Assembly: GCA_035476855.1 (NCBI GenBank) | Contig: DATILC010000244.1 | Span: 1-31,489 of the forward strand | Direction: 5' to 3' | From: Solimonas_A sp035476855 | GTDB lineage: Bacteria > Pseudomonadota > Gammaproteobacteria > Nevskiales > Nevskiaceae | DNA: 31,489 nucleotides | Shown here: positions 1-8,561 of the stretch, piece by piece | Layout of the letters: each line of letters starts with the position of its first letter | Numbering within the stretch: position 1 is the first letter of the stretch | Notes under the pieces: model-generated | What the model was told of the DNA's origin: nothing | Database searches by the model: none | The model's input: only the letters and a program-made list of their open reading frames with translations | Translations under genes and position numbers: made by a program

Positions 1-648
1 CCCTTCGACGGCGTGCTGGTAGGCAGCGGCGACCGCGAGAACCCCTTGGACAAGGCCTCGCGCAGCAGCGCATCCGCCTCGGGCGGCTCGGCTGACGACT
101 ATTTCTTCCTGATCAAGGACCGCAACGTGCTGCCGGGCACCGGCGCCGACCTGAACCGCTCGTTCTCGGAACTGACCGACATCAGCACCAATACCTGCCT
201 GATCCGCAACAGCCCTGTGGCCTGTGACGTCAATGTGGATCTGGGCTGGAAACTGAAGCTGCAGCTGGGCACTGGAGAGAAGGTCCTGGCAACGGCCACC
301 ACCTTCGGCAACACGGTGTTCTTCACCTCCTACCTGCCGCCGAAATCCAGTGCGGCCGCCACCTGCGGGCCCGGCGAAGGCAGCGGTGCGCTCTACGCGG
401 TTTCGCTGGACGACGGCGCGGCCGCCTTCGACTTCAACAAGTCGGACAACGTGCCGGGAGACACCACGGGCGATTCGAATAGCCTGGCAGACCGCATCGA
501 CGCCCTCGCGTCCGGCGGCATCCCGGCCCAGGTGGTGTTCATTCCCGCCGGCTCCACCGGCCTCAGCTACATCCGTCCTGACCTCAACATCGACACCCCG
601 CCGGTCAGCAATCGCTACCGCACCTTCTGGCAACGCCTCGAACAATGA
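1..648 (+). CDS. pilY1: PilY1-like type IV pilus biogenesis protein, C-terminal part (5' end outside window)
   Basis: The reading frame is open from the first base (PFDGVLVGSGDRENPL) and ends at TGA 646-648, so about 215 C-terminal residues are present and no start lies in the window. The opening motif 'FDGVLVGSGDRENPL' matches the end of the beta-propeller of PilY1/PilC tip adhesins, where phrases such as 'VLVGSGDR' are typical. These large proteins sit at the tip of type IV pili and support pilus extension, adhesion and surface sensing; that role is family knowledge. The end of the protein (PPVSNRYRTFWQRLEQ) also suits a PilY1 tail. The stop overlaps the start of the pilin gene (ATGA), as in minor-pilin clusters where pilY1 precedes pilE. 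The other minor pilin genes (fimT, pilV, pilW, pilX) would be expected upstream, outside the window. Confidence 0.85.
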   Translation, partial: PFDGVLVGSGDRENPLDKASRSSASASGGSADDYFFLIKDRNVLPGTGADLNRSFSELTDISTNTCLIRNSPVACDVNVDLGWKLKLQLGTGEKVLATATTFGNTVFFTSYLPPKSSAAATCGPGEGSGALYAVSLDDGAAAFDFNKSDNVPGDTTGDSNSLADRIDALASGGIPAQVVFIPAGSTGLSYIRPDLNIDTPPVSNRYRTFWQRLEQ

Positions 649-1121
649 CCATGGAAATTCGTCCAATGCCGTCGAGAACCAGGCAGGGCATGCGGGGTTT
701 CACCCTGATGGAGTTGATGATCACAGTCGCGGTCGTCGGCATCCTCGCCAGCATCGCCTACCCGACGTATACAGCCTATGTCCTCAAGGGCAACCGCAGC
801 GTCGCCAAGGCAAGGCTGATGGAAGTGGCGTCAAAGCAGGAAAGCTTCCTGGCTGACCGCAAAACCTACGCGACGAAGATGTCGGACCTCGGATTCCCGG
901 CCGATATTTTCTTTGTGTCGAAGAATTCGAACCTGGAAACGGTCTCGACCTCCAATTCGCTATACCGCATCACGATGCTTTTCTCCGCCGCCAACACCTT
1001 CACGCTGATCGCGACCCCGGTACAGGGGCAGGTGCGCGACCACCAGTGCGCCAGCCTGCTGCTGACCTCGCTGGGAGACCGCTCCGTATCGGGTCCCGCA
1101 GGCGCGGACGAGTGCTGGTGA
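645..1121 (+). CDS. pilE: PilE-like type IV pilin (minor pilin) with class III prepilin leader
   Basis: This 158-residue protein carries the prepilin peptidase site G-FTLMEL: cleavage after G18 would leave Phe+1 and the conserved Glu+5, followed by a hydrophobic helix (MITVAVVGILASIAYPTYTA). The helix anchors the subunit in the inner membrane before assembly and forms the pilus core. Two cysteines near the end (DHQC...DECW) could form the pilin D-loop disulfide. The ATG at 645 overlaps the pilY1 stop, which suggests translational coupling. An internal ATG at 666 has a GGAA about 9 nt upstream and would give a more usual 11-residue leader, so the start is uncertain. Position after pilY1 and next to ispH matches the Pseudomonas-type minor pilin cluster (known synteny). 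The stop lies 13 bp from the convergent ispH stop and no terminator is visible between them. Confidence 0.88.
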   Translation: MTMEIRPMPSRTRQGMRGFTLMELMITVAVVGILASIAYPTYTAYVLKGNRSVAKARLMEVASKQESFLADRKTYATKMSDLGFPADIFFVSKNSNLETVSTSNSLYRITMLFSAANTFTLIATPVQGQVRDHQCASLLLTSLGDRSVSGPAGADECW

Positions 1122-1134
1122 TGCGGCGCTAGCC

Positions 1135-2085
1135 TCAGCCAGCGGGGGAGGCCCGGCGCAGGGCCGGCGGCAGCGAAAAGACGATGTGTTCCTGGCGCCC
1201 GGGAACCTCGGTCACCAGCTCGCCGCCGAGTTCGCGCAGGCGGGTGATCACCTGCTGCACCAGCACCTCCGGCGCCGATGCGCCGGCGGTGACGCCGATG
1301 GAGCGCTTGCCTTCCACCCAGCCCGGCTGGATGTCGCCGGCACCATCGATGAGATAGGCAGGCACGCCGCGGATTTCAGCCAGCTCGCGCAGTCGGTTGG
1401 AGTTGGAGCTGTTCTTGGAACCGACCACCAGCACCACGTCGCAGCGGTCCGCCAGGGCCTTTGCTGAATCCTGGCGATTCTGCGTGGCATAGCAGATGTC
1501 GTCCTTGCGCGGCCCGTCGATCTTTGGAAAGCGGGCACGCAGTGCATCGATGACGCGCGCGGTATCGTCCACCGACAGGGTGGTCTGCGTCACATAGGCC
1601 ATGTGCGCCGGGTTGCGGACGGGCAGCTGCCCGACATCCTCGGGTGTTTCCACCAGGTAGATCTTGCCGCCGGCGGAAAAGTCGAACTGTCCCATCGTGC
1701 CTTCGACCTCGGGATGCCCCGCATGGCCGATCAGCACCACCTCCCTGCCCTCGCGCGAGTAGCGCTTGACCTCGATGTGGACCTTGGTCACCAGCGGGCA
1801 GGTCGCATCGAACACCGTCAGGCGACGCGCTGCGGCATCCTCGCGGACCTTCTGCGAGACGCCATGCGCGGAGAAGATGCAGGTCGCGCCTGCCGGAATC
1901 TCGTCGACTTCCTCGACGAACACCGCGCCCTTGGCCCGCAGGTTGTCGACCACGAAGCGGTTGTGCACCACCTCGTGACGGACATAGATCGGCGCGCCGA
2001 GGACCTCCAGCGCACGCTCGACGATCTCGATCGCGCGATCGACGCCGGCGCAAAAGCCCCGCGGGTTGGCCAGAAGAATCTGCAT
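1135..2085 (-). CDS. ispH: 4-hydroxy-3-methylbut-2-enyl diphosphate reductase
   Basis: IspH (LytB) is the last enzyme of the MEP pathway. It reduces HMBPP to IPP and DMAPP using a [4Fe-4S] cluster. The three cluster cysteines are visible at C12 (PRGFCAGVDRA), C96 (DATCPLVTKVH) and C198 (DDICYATQNRQ). Substrate-contact residues known from the E. coli enzyme also align: H41 (HNR), H74 (SAHGV), H124 and E126 (GHPEVEG), T168 (VTQTTLS) and the SKNSSNSNRL stretch. The length of 316 residues is normal for the family. The ATG at 2083-2085 is only 2 bp from the lspA stop, so it is the last gene of the murJ-ribF-ileS-lspA-ispH operon. Its product supplies the isoprenyl units used by IspB, encoded elsewhere in this window. 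No fkpB gene lies between it and lspA. Confidence 0.98.
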   Translation of the reverse strand: MQILLANPRGFCAGVDRAIEIVERALEVLGAPIYVRHEVVHNRFVVDNLRAKGAVFVEEVDEIPAGATCIFSAHGVSQKVREDAAARRLTVFDATCPLVTKVHIEVKRYSREGREVVLIGHAGHPEVEGTMGQFDFSAGGKIYLVETPEDVGQLPVRNPAHMAYVTQTTLSVDDTARVIDALRARFPKIDGPRKDDICYATQNRQDSAKALADRCDVVLVVGSKNSSNSNRLRELAEIRGVPAYLIDGAGDIQPGWVEGKRSIGVTAGASAPEVLVQQVITRLRELGGELVTEVPGRQEHIVFSLPPALRRASPAG

Positions 2086-2087
2086 GC

Positions 2088-2585
2088 CTACTTCTCCGCT
2101 ACGGAGCCCATTCTGCTCCGCCTCAAGTCCAGAAGCATGTCGAGGATCAGGAAAGCCGCGCCGAAGCTGATCGCGATATCGGCGACATTGAACGCGGCGA
2201 AGTGCCAGGTTCCGACGTAGAAATCCACGAAATCAACCACATGTCCGCGCGTGGCACGATCGATGACGTTGCCCAGGGCGCCGCCGAGGATCAGTGCCAG
2301 CGCCAGTGCCACCAGGCGTTGTCCGGAAGGGTTCTGACGCAGCCAGACCAGGATGCCGATGCTCACGGCGGTACCGAGCAGCACGAACACGAAGGGCGGC
2401 ATCTCGCTCATCATCGAGAACGCCGCGCCGGTGTTCTTCATGTGCACCAGGTTCAGGTGCGGCAACAGCGGGCGCGATTCGAAGTACGCCAGGTGCTTGA
2501 CCACCAGCTGCTTGCTGATCTGGTCGATCACGATGATGGCTGCCGACAGCCACAGCCAGTAGACGTTCTTGTAGTGGAAGGACAC
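2088..2585 (-). CDS. lspA: Lipoprotein signal peptidase (signal peptidase II)
   Basis: LspA is an inner-membrane aspartyl protease that cleaves the signal peptide of diacylglyceryl-modified prolipoproteins. The 165-residue protein has four predicted membrane helices and the family motifs: D21-Q-I-S-K near the first helix, NTGAAFS (51-57), GNVIDR (105-110), the first catalytic Asp in HVVDF (D118) and the second in FNVADIAIS (D136). The start is a GTG at 2583-2585, 9 bp after the ileS stop, with only a weak purine stretch upstream, so translation is probably coupled to ileS. It would process lipoproteins such as the CC0125-like one encoded at 25921-26421. Order ileS-lspA-ispH is typical of gammaproteobacteria, except for the missing fkpB. 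Confidence 0.97.
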   Translation of the reverse strand: MSFHYKNVYWLWLSAAIIVIDQISKQLVVKHLAYFESRPLLPHLNLVHMKNTGAAFSMMSEMPPFVFVLLGTAVSIGILVWLRQNPSGQRLVALALALILGGALGNVIDRATRGHVVDFVDFYVGTWHFAAFNVADIAISFGAAFLILDMLLDLRRSRMGSVAEK

Positions 2586-2594
2586 GGTGGATTC

Positions 2595-5462
2595 TCAGAT
2601 GGTGCGACGCGGCTCGCCCGCACCGTCGACGTTGGTGATGCAGCGACCGCAGAGCGTCGGATGTTCCGCATGGCTGCCAACGTCCGCGCGCTGGTGCCAG
2701 CAACGCTCGCACTTGGCATTGGGACTCGGGGTCGCGCGGATCCACAGCGTCTCGCCGCTGTCGAGGCGTGACTCGATCGCATCGGCCGGCCGCGCCGCGG
2801 CATCCTGCAGGCCGGCGCTGGAGGTGATGAACCAGAAGCGCAACTCCTCGCCCACCGCAGCCAGCGCCGCGGCCACGGCGCCATCCGCATGCAGCGTGAC
2901 ATCGGCGTTGAGGCCTGAGCCGATCTGGCCGCCGGCACGCAGGTCCTCGAGCAGTTTCTTGACCGCCTCGCGCACGGCGACCAGGCGCGGCCAGTCGATA
3001 CCGGCCTCCGGCGCCACCGGCAGCGTGTACCAGGTCTGGCCGAACACCGAGCCGGCGCGGGTGCCGGGCATCGTCGACCAGATCTCGTCGGCGGTGAACG
3101 ACAGGATCGGCGCGATCCAGCGCAGCATCGCCTCGGCGATGTGGAACATCGCGGTCTGCGCCGAACGACGCGCCAGGCTCTTCGGCTGCGAGGTGTAGAG
3201 GCGATCCTTGAGGATGTCGAGATACAGGCCGCCGAGGTCGACGACGCAGTAGTTGTGCAGCTTGTGATAGACCAGATGGAACTCGCGGTCGCCATAGGCG
3301 GCGCGGATTTCTTCCTGCAGCTTCGCGGCCTGCTGCAGTGCCCAACGGTCGATCGCCAGCATGTCCTGCGGCGCCACCATGTCGGCTACAGGGTCGAAGC
3401 CCTGCAGATTGCCGAGCAGGTAGCGCGCGGTGTTGCGGATGCGGCGGTAGGCGTCGGCCATGCGCTGCAGCAGCTTGTCGGAGATCGCGATCTCGCCGGA
3501 GTAGTCCGAGCTGGAGGCCCACAGGCGCAGGATGTCGGCACCCAGCGTCTTGGTCACCTGCTGCGGCGCCACGACGTTGCCCAGGGACTTCGACATCTTG
3601 CGTCCCTGCTCGTCGACCGTGAAGCCATGGGTCAGCACGTGCGTGTAGGGCGCATGGCCGTCCATCGCGACACGGGCCAGCAGCGAGGAGTGGAACCAGC
3701 CGCGATGCTGGTCGGAGCCCTCGAGGTAGAACACCGCCGACTTGGCGCCGTTCTTGCCGCCCGGAGTGTTGCGGTTGGCGTCGCTGTCCAGCGCGGCGTA
3801 ATCCGGCTGCGCAAATCCATTGCTCTTGAAGAAGCACTGGTGGACCACGCCGGAGTCGAACCAGACGTCGAGCGTGTCGGTGCACTTCTCGTAGCGTGTC
3901 GCGTCCACACCCCAGTCGGTGGGCGCACTGCCCCACCAGGCCTCGAGGCCTTCGGCGTCGACGCGGTCGGCAACCTGCAGCAGCAGCTTCGCGCTGTCCG
4001 GATGCAGGGTCTGGGTCTCGCGCTCGACGAACACGGCCAGCGGCACGCCCCAGGTACGCTGGCGCGAGATGCACCAGTCCGGGCGGTCCTTGACCATCTC
4101 GTGGATGCGCGCCTCGCCCCAGCCGGGAATCCAGTTGGTCTTGCGGATCGCCTCCAGCGCCTGGCCACGCAGGCCCTGCGCGTCCATCGAGATGAACCAC
4201 TGCGGCGTGGCGCGGAAGATCAGCGGCGTCTTGTGGCGCCAGCAATGCGGGTAGCTGTGGGTGATCTCGGCGAGGTTGGCCAGCGCGCCCGATTCACGCA
4301 GCGCCGCGACGATCGGCTCGTCGGCCTTGCGCACGTGCTGGCCACCGACCAGCGGGGTCGATTCGCTGAACTTGCCGCTGGACAGCACCGGGTTGTCGAC
4401 CGGCAGCTGGTAAAGCTTGCCGACGACATAGTCCTCGACACCGTGCGCCGGCGCCGTGTGCACCAGGCCGGTACCGGCCTCGAGGGTGACATGCTCGCCC
4501 AGGATCAGCGGCACGTCACGACCGGCGAAGGGGTGATGCGCACGCGCACCTTCCAGCGCCTTGCCGGCAGCGCGGCCGAGCACGCGCGGCTCGGCGCCGA
4601 AGCGCTTGCCGATCGATTCCAGCAGCTGTGCAGCAACCACCACCCTGCCCTGCGCCGGGAACTCGACGAGCGCGTACTCGATCTCCGCACCGGCGGCGAT
4701 CGCCTGGTTCGCCGGCAGCGTCCACGGCGTGGTGGTCCAGATCACGAATGCGGCGCCCGCCGCGTCGGCGACACCGAAACGCCGCGCCAGGTCCGCTGCG
4801 TCAGCGGCAGCGAACTTGACGTCGATCGCCAGCGACTTCTTGTCCTCGTACTCGACCTCGGCCTCGGCCAGCGAGGAGCCGCAGTCCAGGCACCAGTGCA
4901 CCGGCTTGAAGCCGCGCACCACGTGGCCGTTGTCGATGATGCGCGACAGTGCCCGCAGCTGCTCGGCCTCGAAGGCCGGCGCCATGGTCAGGTAGGGATG
5001 GTCCCAGTCGGCCAGCACGCCGAGGCGCTTGAAGTCCTCGCGCTGGCGCGCGACCTGCTCGGTGGCGTACTCGCGGCATTTCTCGCGGAACTGCTTCGCA
5101 TCCAGCTTCTCGCCGACCTTGCCGAACTTCTTCTCGACCTGCAGCTCGATCGGCAGGCCATGGCAGTCCCAGCCCGGCACGAAGGGCACGTGGTAGCCCT
5201 CCAGACGCGCCGACTTGCAGACGATGTCCTTCAGGACCTTGTTGACGGCATGGCCGATGTGGATGTCGCCGTTGGCATACGGAGGCCCGTCGACCAGCCA
5301 GAACGGCGGCCGGGCGGCAGTGGTCTGCTGCACCTGCTTGTACAAATCCTGATCCTGCCAGCCCTTGAGCCAGTCCGGCTCACGCTTGGCAAGATTGGCC
5401 TGCATCGGAAACGGCGTGTCCGGCAGGTTGATGGTCGGCTTGTAGTCTTTCTTGTCGCTCAC
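2595..5462 (-). CDS. ileS: Isoleucyl-tRNA synthetase
   Basis: This class I aminoacyl-tRNA synthetase charges tRNA-Ile and edits misactivated valine. Counting from the GTG at 5460-5462 the product has 955 residues and begins VSDKKDYKPTINLPDTPFPM, which aligns with other bacterial IleS N-termini (MSDYKxTLNLPxTxFPM). An in-frame TTG at 5525 would add 21 residues, but this extension has no family support. The HIGH motif is at 68-71 (PPYANGDIHIGH), KMSKS at 622-626, the CP1 editing domain lies between them, and the C-terminal zinc cysteines are C918, C921, C938 and C941 (CERCWH...CGRC). It lies 83 bp after ribF and 9 bp before lspA. No T-box leader was seen upstream, as expected for a proteobacterium. 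Confidence 0.98.
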   Translation of the reverse strand: MSDKKDYKPTINLPDTPFPMQANLAKREPDWLKGWQDQDLYKQVQQTTAARPPFWLVDGPPYANGDIHIGHAVNKVLKDIVCKSARLEGYHVPFVPGWDCHGLPIELQVEKKFGKVGEKLDAKQFREKCREYATEQVARQREDFKRLGVLADWDHPYLTMAPAFEAEQLRALSRIIDNGHVVRGFKPVHWCLDCGSSLAEAEVEYEDKKSLAIDVKFAAADAADLARRFGVADAAGAAFVIWTTTPWTLPANQAIAAGAEIEYALVEFPAQGRVVVAAQLLESIGKRFGAEPRVLGRAAGKALEGARAHHPFAGRDVPLILGEHVTLEAGTGLVHTAPAHGVEDYVVGKLYQLPVDNPVLSSGKFSESTPLVGGQHVRKADEPIVAALRESGALANLAEITHSYPHCWRHKTPLIFRATPQWFISMDAQGLRGQALEAIRKTNWIPGWGEARIHEMVKDRPDWCISRQRTWGVPLAVFVERETQTLHPDSAKLLLQVADRVDAEGLEAWWGSAPTDWGVDATRYEKCTDTLDVWFDSGVVHQCFFKSNGFAQPDYAALDSDANRNTPGGKNGAKSAVFYLEGSDQHRGWFHSSLLARVAMDGHAPYTHVLTHGFTVDEQGRKMSKSLGNVVAPQQVTKTLGADILRLWASSSDYSGEIAISDKLLQRMADAYRRIRNTARYLLGNLQGFDPVADMVAPQDMLAIDRWALQQAAKLQEEIRAAYGDREFHLVYHKLHNYCVVDLGGLYLDILKDRLYTSQPKSLARRSAQTAMFHIAEAMLRWIAPILSFTADEIWSTMPGTRAGSVFGQTWYTLPVAPEAGIDWPRLVAVREAVKKLLEDLRAGGQIGSGLNADVTLHADGAVAAALAAVGEELRFWFITSSAGLQDAAARPADAIESRLDSGETLWIRATPSPNAKCERCWHQRADVGSHAEHPTLCGRCITNVDGAGEPRRTI

Positions 5463-5545
5463 GGCGTGGCTGCTACGGCTGGCGGTGCGGACCAATGGCG
5501 CAGGGCCGCACGGGGTCCGCTTCAAGGCTTTGGCGGAAAAACGAA

Positions 5546-6469
5546 TTATGAGGCAAAGAATGCAGCCGCGTCGGCCTTGTCGCGCTGCATCTGGGCGGCC
5601 AGGGCATCGAGCGAGTCGAAATGCTCCTCGGGCCGCAGGAACCTGCAGAACTGCACGGTCATGGCCTGGCCGTAGAGCTCACCCGGTTCACCGAAGACAT
5701 GGGTCTCCAGCAGGCAGCGGGTGAAACCCAGGGTTGGCCGCACGCCCAGGGCGGCGACGCCCTCGTAGTGCTGCCCGCCGACGCTGGCGCGCACGGCGTA
5801 GATGCCCAGCTTCAGGGCCGGCGCGCGATGCAGGAAGATGTTGGTGGTCGGCATGCCCAGCTTGCGTGCCAGCTGCAGACCACGGCGCACATGGCCGGTC
5901 ATCGCGTAGGGGTGGCCCAGCATGGCCTCGGCGCGCGCCAGGTCGGCTTCGCCCAGGGCCTGGCGCAGGGCGGTGGAGCTGCAGCGCTCCACGCCGACAC
6001 TGATGGTACCCATTCCCTCCGCGCTGAAGCCCAGTGCAGGGCCCATGCGCTGCAGCAGCGCGAGATCGCCGCCGCGCTGGTGGCCGAAGCGGAAATCGTC
6101 GCCGATGACCACGGCGCGTACCCCCAGCCCTTCGACCAGCACCTCTCGCACGAAGGTTTCCGGCGACATGGCCGACAGCGCCCGGCCGAAACGCTGGACG
6201 ATCAGCCGGTCGACGCCCAGTTCGCCCAGGACCCTGACCTTGCCGCGGAAGGTGCTGATGCGCGGCGCCGGCCTGTCGCGGCAGAAGAACTCGCGGGGGG
6301 TCGGCTCGAAGGTCATCAGGGCCATCGGCAGGCCCTGGGCACGCCCCAGCGCCTGGGCGCGGGCGATCAGGGCCTGGTGCCCCAGGTGCACCCCGTCGAA
6401 GTTGCCGATGGTCAGCACGCAGCCGCGCTGGTCAGGAGCAATATTGCGATAGCCGCGGATCAGTTCCAT
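5546..6469 (-). CDS. ribF: Bifunctional riboflavin kinase / FAD synthetase
   Basis: RibF phosphorylates riboflavin to FMN and then adenylylates FMN to FAD. The N-terminal FAD synthetase half shows the nucleotidyltransferase motif GNFDGVHLGH (22-31), equivalent to the HxGH signature. The C-terminal flavokinase half shows GHVRRGLQLARKLGMPTTNI, where most family members read G-x-P-T-A-N; the Ala-to-Thr change is a conservative oddity. The length of 307 residues is usual. I chose ATG 6467-6469 because the protein then begins MELIRGYRNI, as expected; the longer open frame upstream overlaps murJ and has no similarity. Only 4 bp separate it from the murJ stop, so the two are co-transcribed and there is no room for an FMN riboswitch. 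Confidence 0.96.
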   Translation of the reverse strand: MELIRGYRNIAPDQRGCVLTIGNFDGVHLGHQALIARAQALGRAQGLPMALMTFEPTPREFFCRDRPAPRISTFRGKVRVLGELGVDRLIVQRFGRALSAMSPETFVREVLVEGLGVRAVVIGDDFRFGHQRGGDLALLQRMGPALGFSAEGMGTISVGVERCSSTALRQALGEADLARAEAMLGHPYAMTGHVRRGLQLARKLGMPTTNIFLHRAPALKLGIYAVRASVGGQHYEGVAALGVRPTLGFTRCLLETHVFGEPGELYGQAMTVQFCRFLRPEEHFDSLDALAAQMQRDKADAAAFFAS

Positions 6470-6473
6470 GGGT

Positions 6474-8018
6474 TCAACGGCGGCGGAAATGGGCCAGGCG
6501 CATGCCGCAAAGCGCCAGCGTACCGAAATACGCCAGCATTGCCGCCACCACCAGCCCCAGCGTCCACTGGCCACGCTGCTGCAGACCGGCCGCCAGCCAA
6601 TCCGCCAGCCCCGGACAGGCCAGCAGCAGCAGCACCGTCATCGCCGCATTGCCGGCCAGCAGGCGCAGGGAGAATGCACGCCAGCCCGGGCGCGGCTGGT
6701 AGATCCGGTCGCGCTTCAGTCGCGTGAACAGCAGCGAGGCATTGATCCAGGCCGACAGCGAGGTCGCCAGTGCCAGCCCCGCGTGCGGGGCGTCGAAGTC
6801 CAGCCACAGCGACAGGCCGACGAAGCCGGCGCTCATCGCCATGCCGGAGACGATCGCGATCAGGCCGAAACGCACCGGCAGGCGCGTCTCCTGGCGGGCG
6901 TAGAAGCCGGGGATCAGCACCTTGACCAGCGAGAAGCCCATGAAACCGATGGCGTAGGCCATCAGGGCGATGGTGGTCATGCGCACGTCGTGGGCATTGA
7001 AGGCGCGGTACTGGAACAGGGTCGTCGTCAGCGGGCCGGCCAGCAGGAACAGGCCCAGGGCAGCGGGCACGCCGATCACCAGGATCGTGCGCAGGCCCCA
7101 GTCCAGCGTCGCCGAGAAGTCCTCGGCGGACTTCTTCGCATGCTGCGCCGCCAGGCTGGGCAGGATCACGGTCGCCACGGCGATGCTGAAGATGCCCAGC
7201 GGGAACTCCATCAGGCGGTCGGCGTAGTACAGCCAGCTGACGCTGCCGGTGACCAGCAAGGACGCCAGGATGGTGTCCAGCAGCAGGCTGATCTGCTGCA
7301 CCGAGGCGCCGAACAGGATCGGCAGCATCAGCGTCACCACGCGGCGCACGCGCAGGTCGCTCCAGCCCCAGCGCGGCCGGGGCAGCAAGCCAAGCTTGCG
7401 CAGCGACGGCCACTGGAACATGAACTGCAGGATGCCGGCCACGAACACGGCGTAGGCCAGCACCTGGACCGAATCGTTGTCGATGAAGGCCGAGGCGATC
7501 AGGCAGAGGTTGAGGATCACCGGCGTCACCGCCGGGATCGCGAACTGGCCATAGCTGTTCAGCACACCGGAGGCCATGGCCGTCAGCGAGATGAACATCA
7601 GGTAGGGAAAGGTCCAGCGCAGCAGCTCCGTTCCCAGGGCCTGCTTGGCCGGATCGCTGCCAAAGCCGGGCGCGAACAGCCAGAGCAGCAAGGGCGCTGC
7701 CAGGCAGCCGATCAGGGTAATCACCGCAAGCACGCCGCCCAGGGTGCCCATGGTCACCGCAACCAGCTCCCGCACTTCTTCGTGCGGCCGGGTGGCCTTG
7801 GTCTCGGTGAACACCGGCACGAAGGCCTGCGAGAAGGCCCCCTCGGCGAACAGGCGACGGCCGAAGTTGGGAATCTTCAGCGCCACCAGGAAGGCATCCA
7901 TGCCCGCCGAAGCGCCGAATGACGCGGCGAACATCACGTCCCGCACGAAGCCCAGCACCCGCGACAGCAGGGTCATCAGGCTGACGATGCCGGAAGACTT
8001 CAGGAGCGATTTCGACAT
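6474..8018 (-). CDS. murJ: Lipid II flippase MurJ (MviN family)
   Basis: MurJ moves the peptidoglycan precursor lipid II across the inner membrane. From ATG 8016-8018 the product has 514 residues and begins MSKSLLKSSGIVSLMTLLSR, followed by VLGFVRDVMFAASFGASAGMDAF. This is the signature N-terminus of the MOP-superfamily flippase, with conserved Arg in the SR and RD positions and the early Asp. The rest consists of about 14 hydrophobic segments. A much longer open frame extends upstream but runs into the rpsT gene on the other strand, so it is not used. murJ is the first gene of the operon leading to ispH. A TTGTCA hexamer at 8077-8082 (minus strand) overlaps the rpsT -35 box and could be its -35, with a poor -10 (TAAAGC, 8053-8058). 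Confidence 0.96.
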   Translation of the reverse strand: MSKSLLKSSGIVSLMTLLSRVLGFVRDVMFAASFGASAGMDAFLVALKIPNFGRRLFAEGAFSQAFVPVFTETKATRPHEEVRELVAVTMGTLGGVLAVITLIGCLAAPLLLWLFAPGFGSDPAKQALGTELLRWTFPYLMFISLTAMASGVLNSYGQFAIPAVTPVILNLCLIASAFIDNDSVQVLAYAVFVAGILQFMFQWPSLRKLGLLPRPRWGWSDLRVRRVVTLMLPILFGASVQQISLLLDTILASLLVTGSVSWLYYADRLMEFPLGIFSIAVATVILPSLAAQHAKKSAEDFSATLDWGLRTILVIGVPAALGLFLLAGPLTTTLFQYRAFNAHDVRMTTIALMAYAIGFMGFSLVKVLIPGFYARQETRLPVRFGLIAIVSGMAMSAGFVGLSLWLDFDAPHAGLALATSLSAWINASLLFTRLKRDRIYQPRPGWRAFSLRLLAGNAAMTVLLLLACPGLADWLAAGLQQRGQWTLGLVVAAMLAYFGTLALCGMRLAHFRRR

Positions 8019-8075
8019 AGGGCGCGCAGTGTACTGGGGCCGTAATGGAAAGGCTTTAGTTTCTTGCGCTTGCGG

Positions 8076-8104
8076 TTGACAAATGGACGCATAGCCCGGA
8101 GAAT
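8076..8104 (+). promoter_or_regulatory. Sigma-70-type promoter of rpsT
   Basis: A perfect -35 TTGACA at 8076-8081 is followed after 17 bp by GAGAAT at 8099-8104, which matches TATAAT at four of six positions. Transcription would start near 8111, about 43 nt before the rpsT start. The reverse strand of the -35 region reads TTGTCA, so a murJ promoter could overlap it. Confidence 0.6.
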
Positions 8105-8153
8105 TCGCCCCCTTCAAAAGTCCGTTTGAACCCAATCCTTCAGGAGTTGCACC

Positions 8154-8417
8154 TTGGCCAATATCGCCAGCGCCAAAAAGCGCGCCCGCCAGTCCGTCAA
8201 GCGCCGCGAGCACAATGTGGCGCAGCGTTCGATGATCCGTACCACGATCAAGAAGGTCGTCAAGGCCGTCGAGGCCAAGGACAAGACCGCCGCCGAAGCC
8301 GCCTACAAGGAAATGGTACCGGTTCTGGACCGTTACGCCGACAAGGGCCAGATCCACCGCAACAAGGCCGCGCGCCACAAGTCGCGTCTCGCCGCACACA
8401 TCAAGGCTCTGGGCTAA
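8154..8417 (+). CDS. rpsT: 30S ribosomal protein S20
   Basis: The 87-residue protein MANIASAKKRARQSVKRREH is a textbook S20: small, very basic and helical, binding 16S rRNA early in 30S assembly. The start is TTG at 8154-8156, preceded by AGGAG at 8142-8146. The TTG start is conserved in E. coli rpsT, where it takes part in autoregulation of S20 translation (established for E. coli, inferred here). The gene stands alone, divergent from murJ, with its own promoter and a strong terminator. Confidence 0.97.
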   Translation: MANIASAKKRARQSVKRREHNVAQRSMIRTTIKKVVKAVEAKDKTAAEAAYKEMVPVLDRYADKGQIHRNKAARHKSRLAAHIKALG

Positions 8418-8430
8418 GTCCTAGAGTTAC

Positions 8431-8465
8431 AAAGAAAAAGCCGGGCATTGCCCGGCTTTTTCTTT
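8431..8465. terminator. Bidirectional rho-independent terminator after rpsT
   Basis: A perfect 16-bp inverted repeat, AAAGAAAAAGCCGGGC (8431-8446) and its complement (8450-8465), flanks a 3-nt ATT loop. The GC core GCCGGGC is bordered by A-rich sequence on the left and T-rich sequence on the right, so it can stop transcription on either strand. It lies 13 bp after the rpsT stop. Confidence 0.9.
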
Positions 8466-8561
8466 GTCCGGAAGTTAACGCGGCCAGCACAACCCGGGGC
8501 AAGCAAGACTCCCGGCGTCCGCCGGAACAGCGCCCCTCTCGCCTGCCCTGCCCCACAAATG

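Noticed and set aside
5463..5525. Longer ileS start at TTG 5525
   Set aside because: The added 21 residues have no family similarity; the GTG at 5462 begins exactly where other IleS proteins start.
3141..5675. 844-codon plus-strand open frame opposite ileS
   Set aside because: It is antisense to a clearly conserved synthetase. Its composition is typical of an antisense frame in GC-rich DNA, and no domain is recognisable.
6470..6473. FMN riboswitch ahead of ribF
   Set aside because: Only 4 bp separate ribF from murJ, so there is no leader that could hold one.
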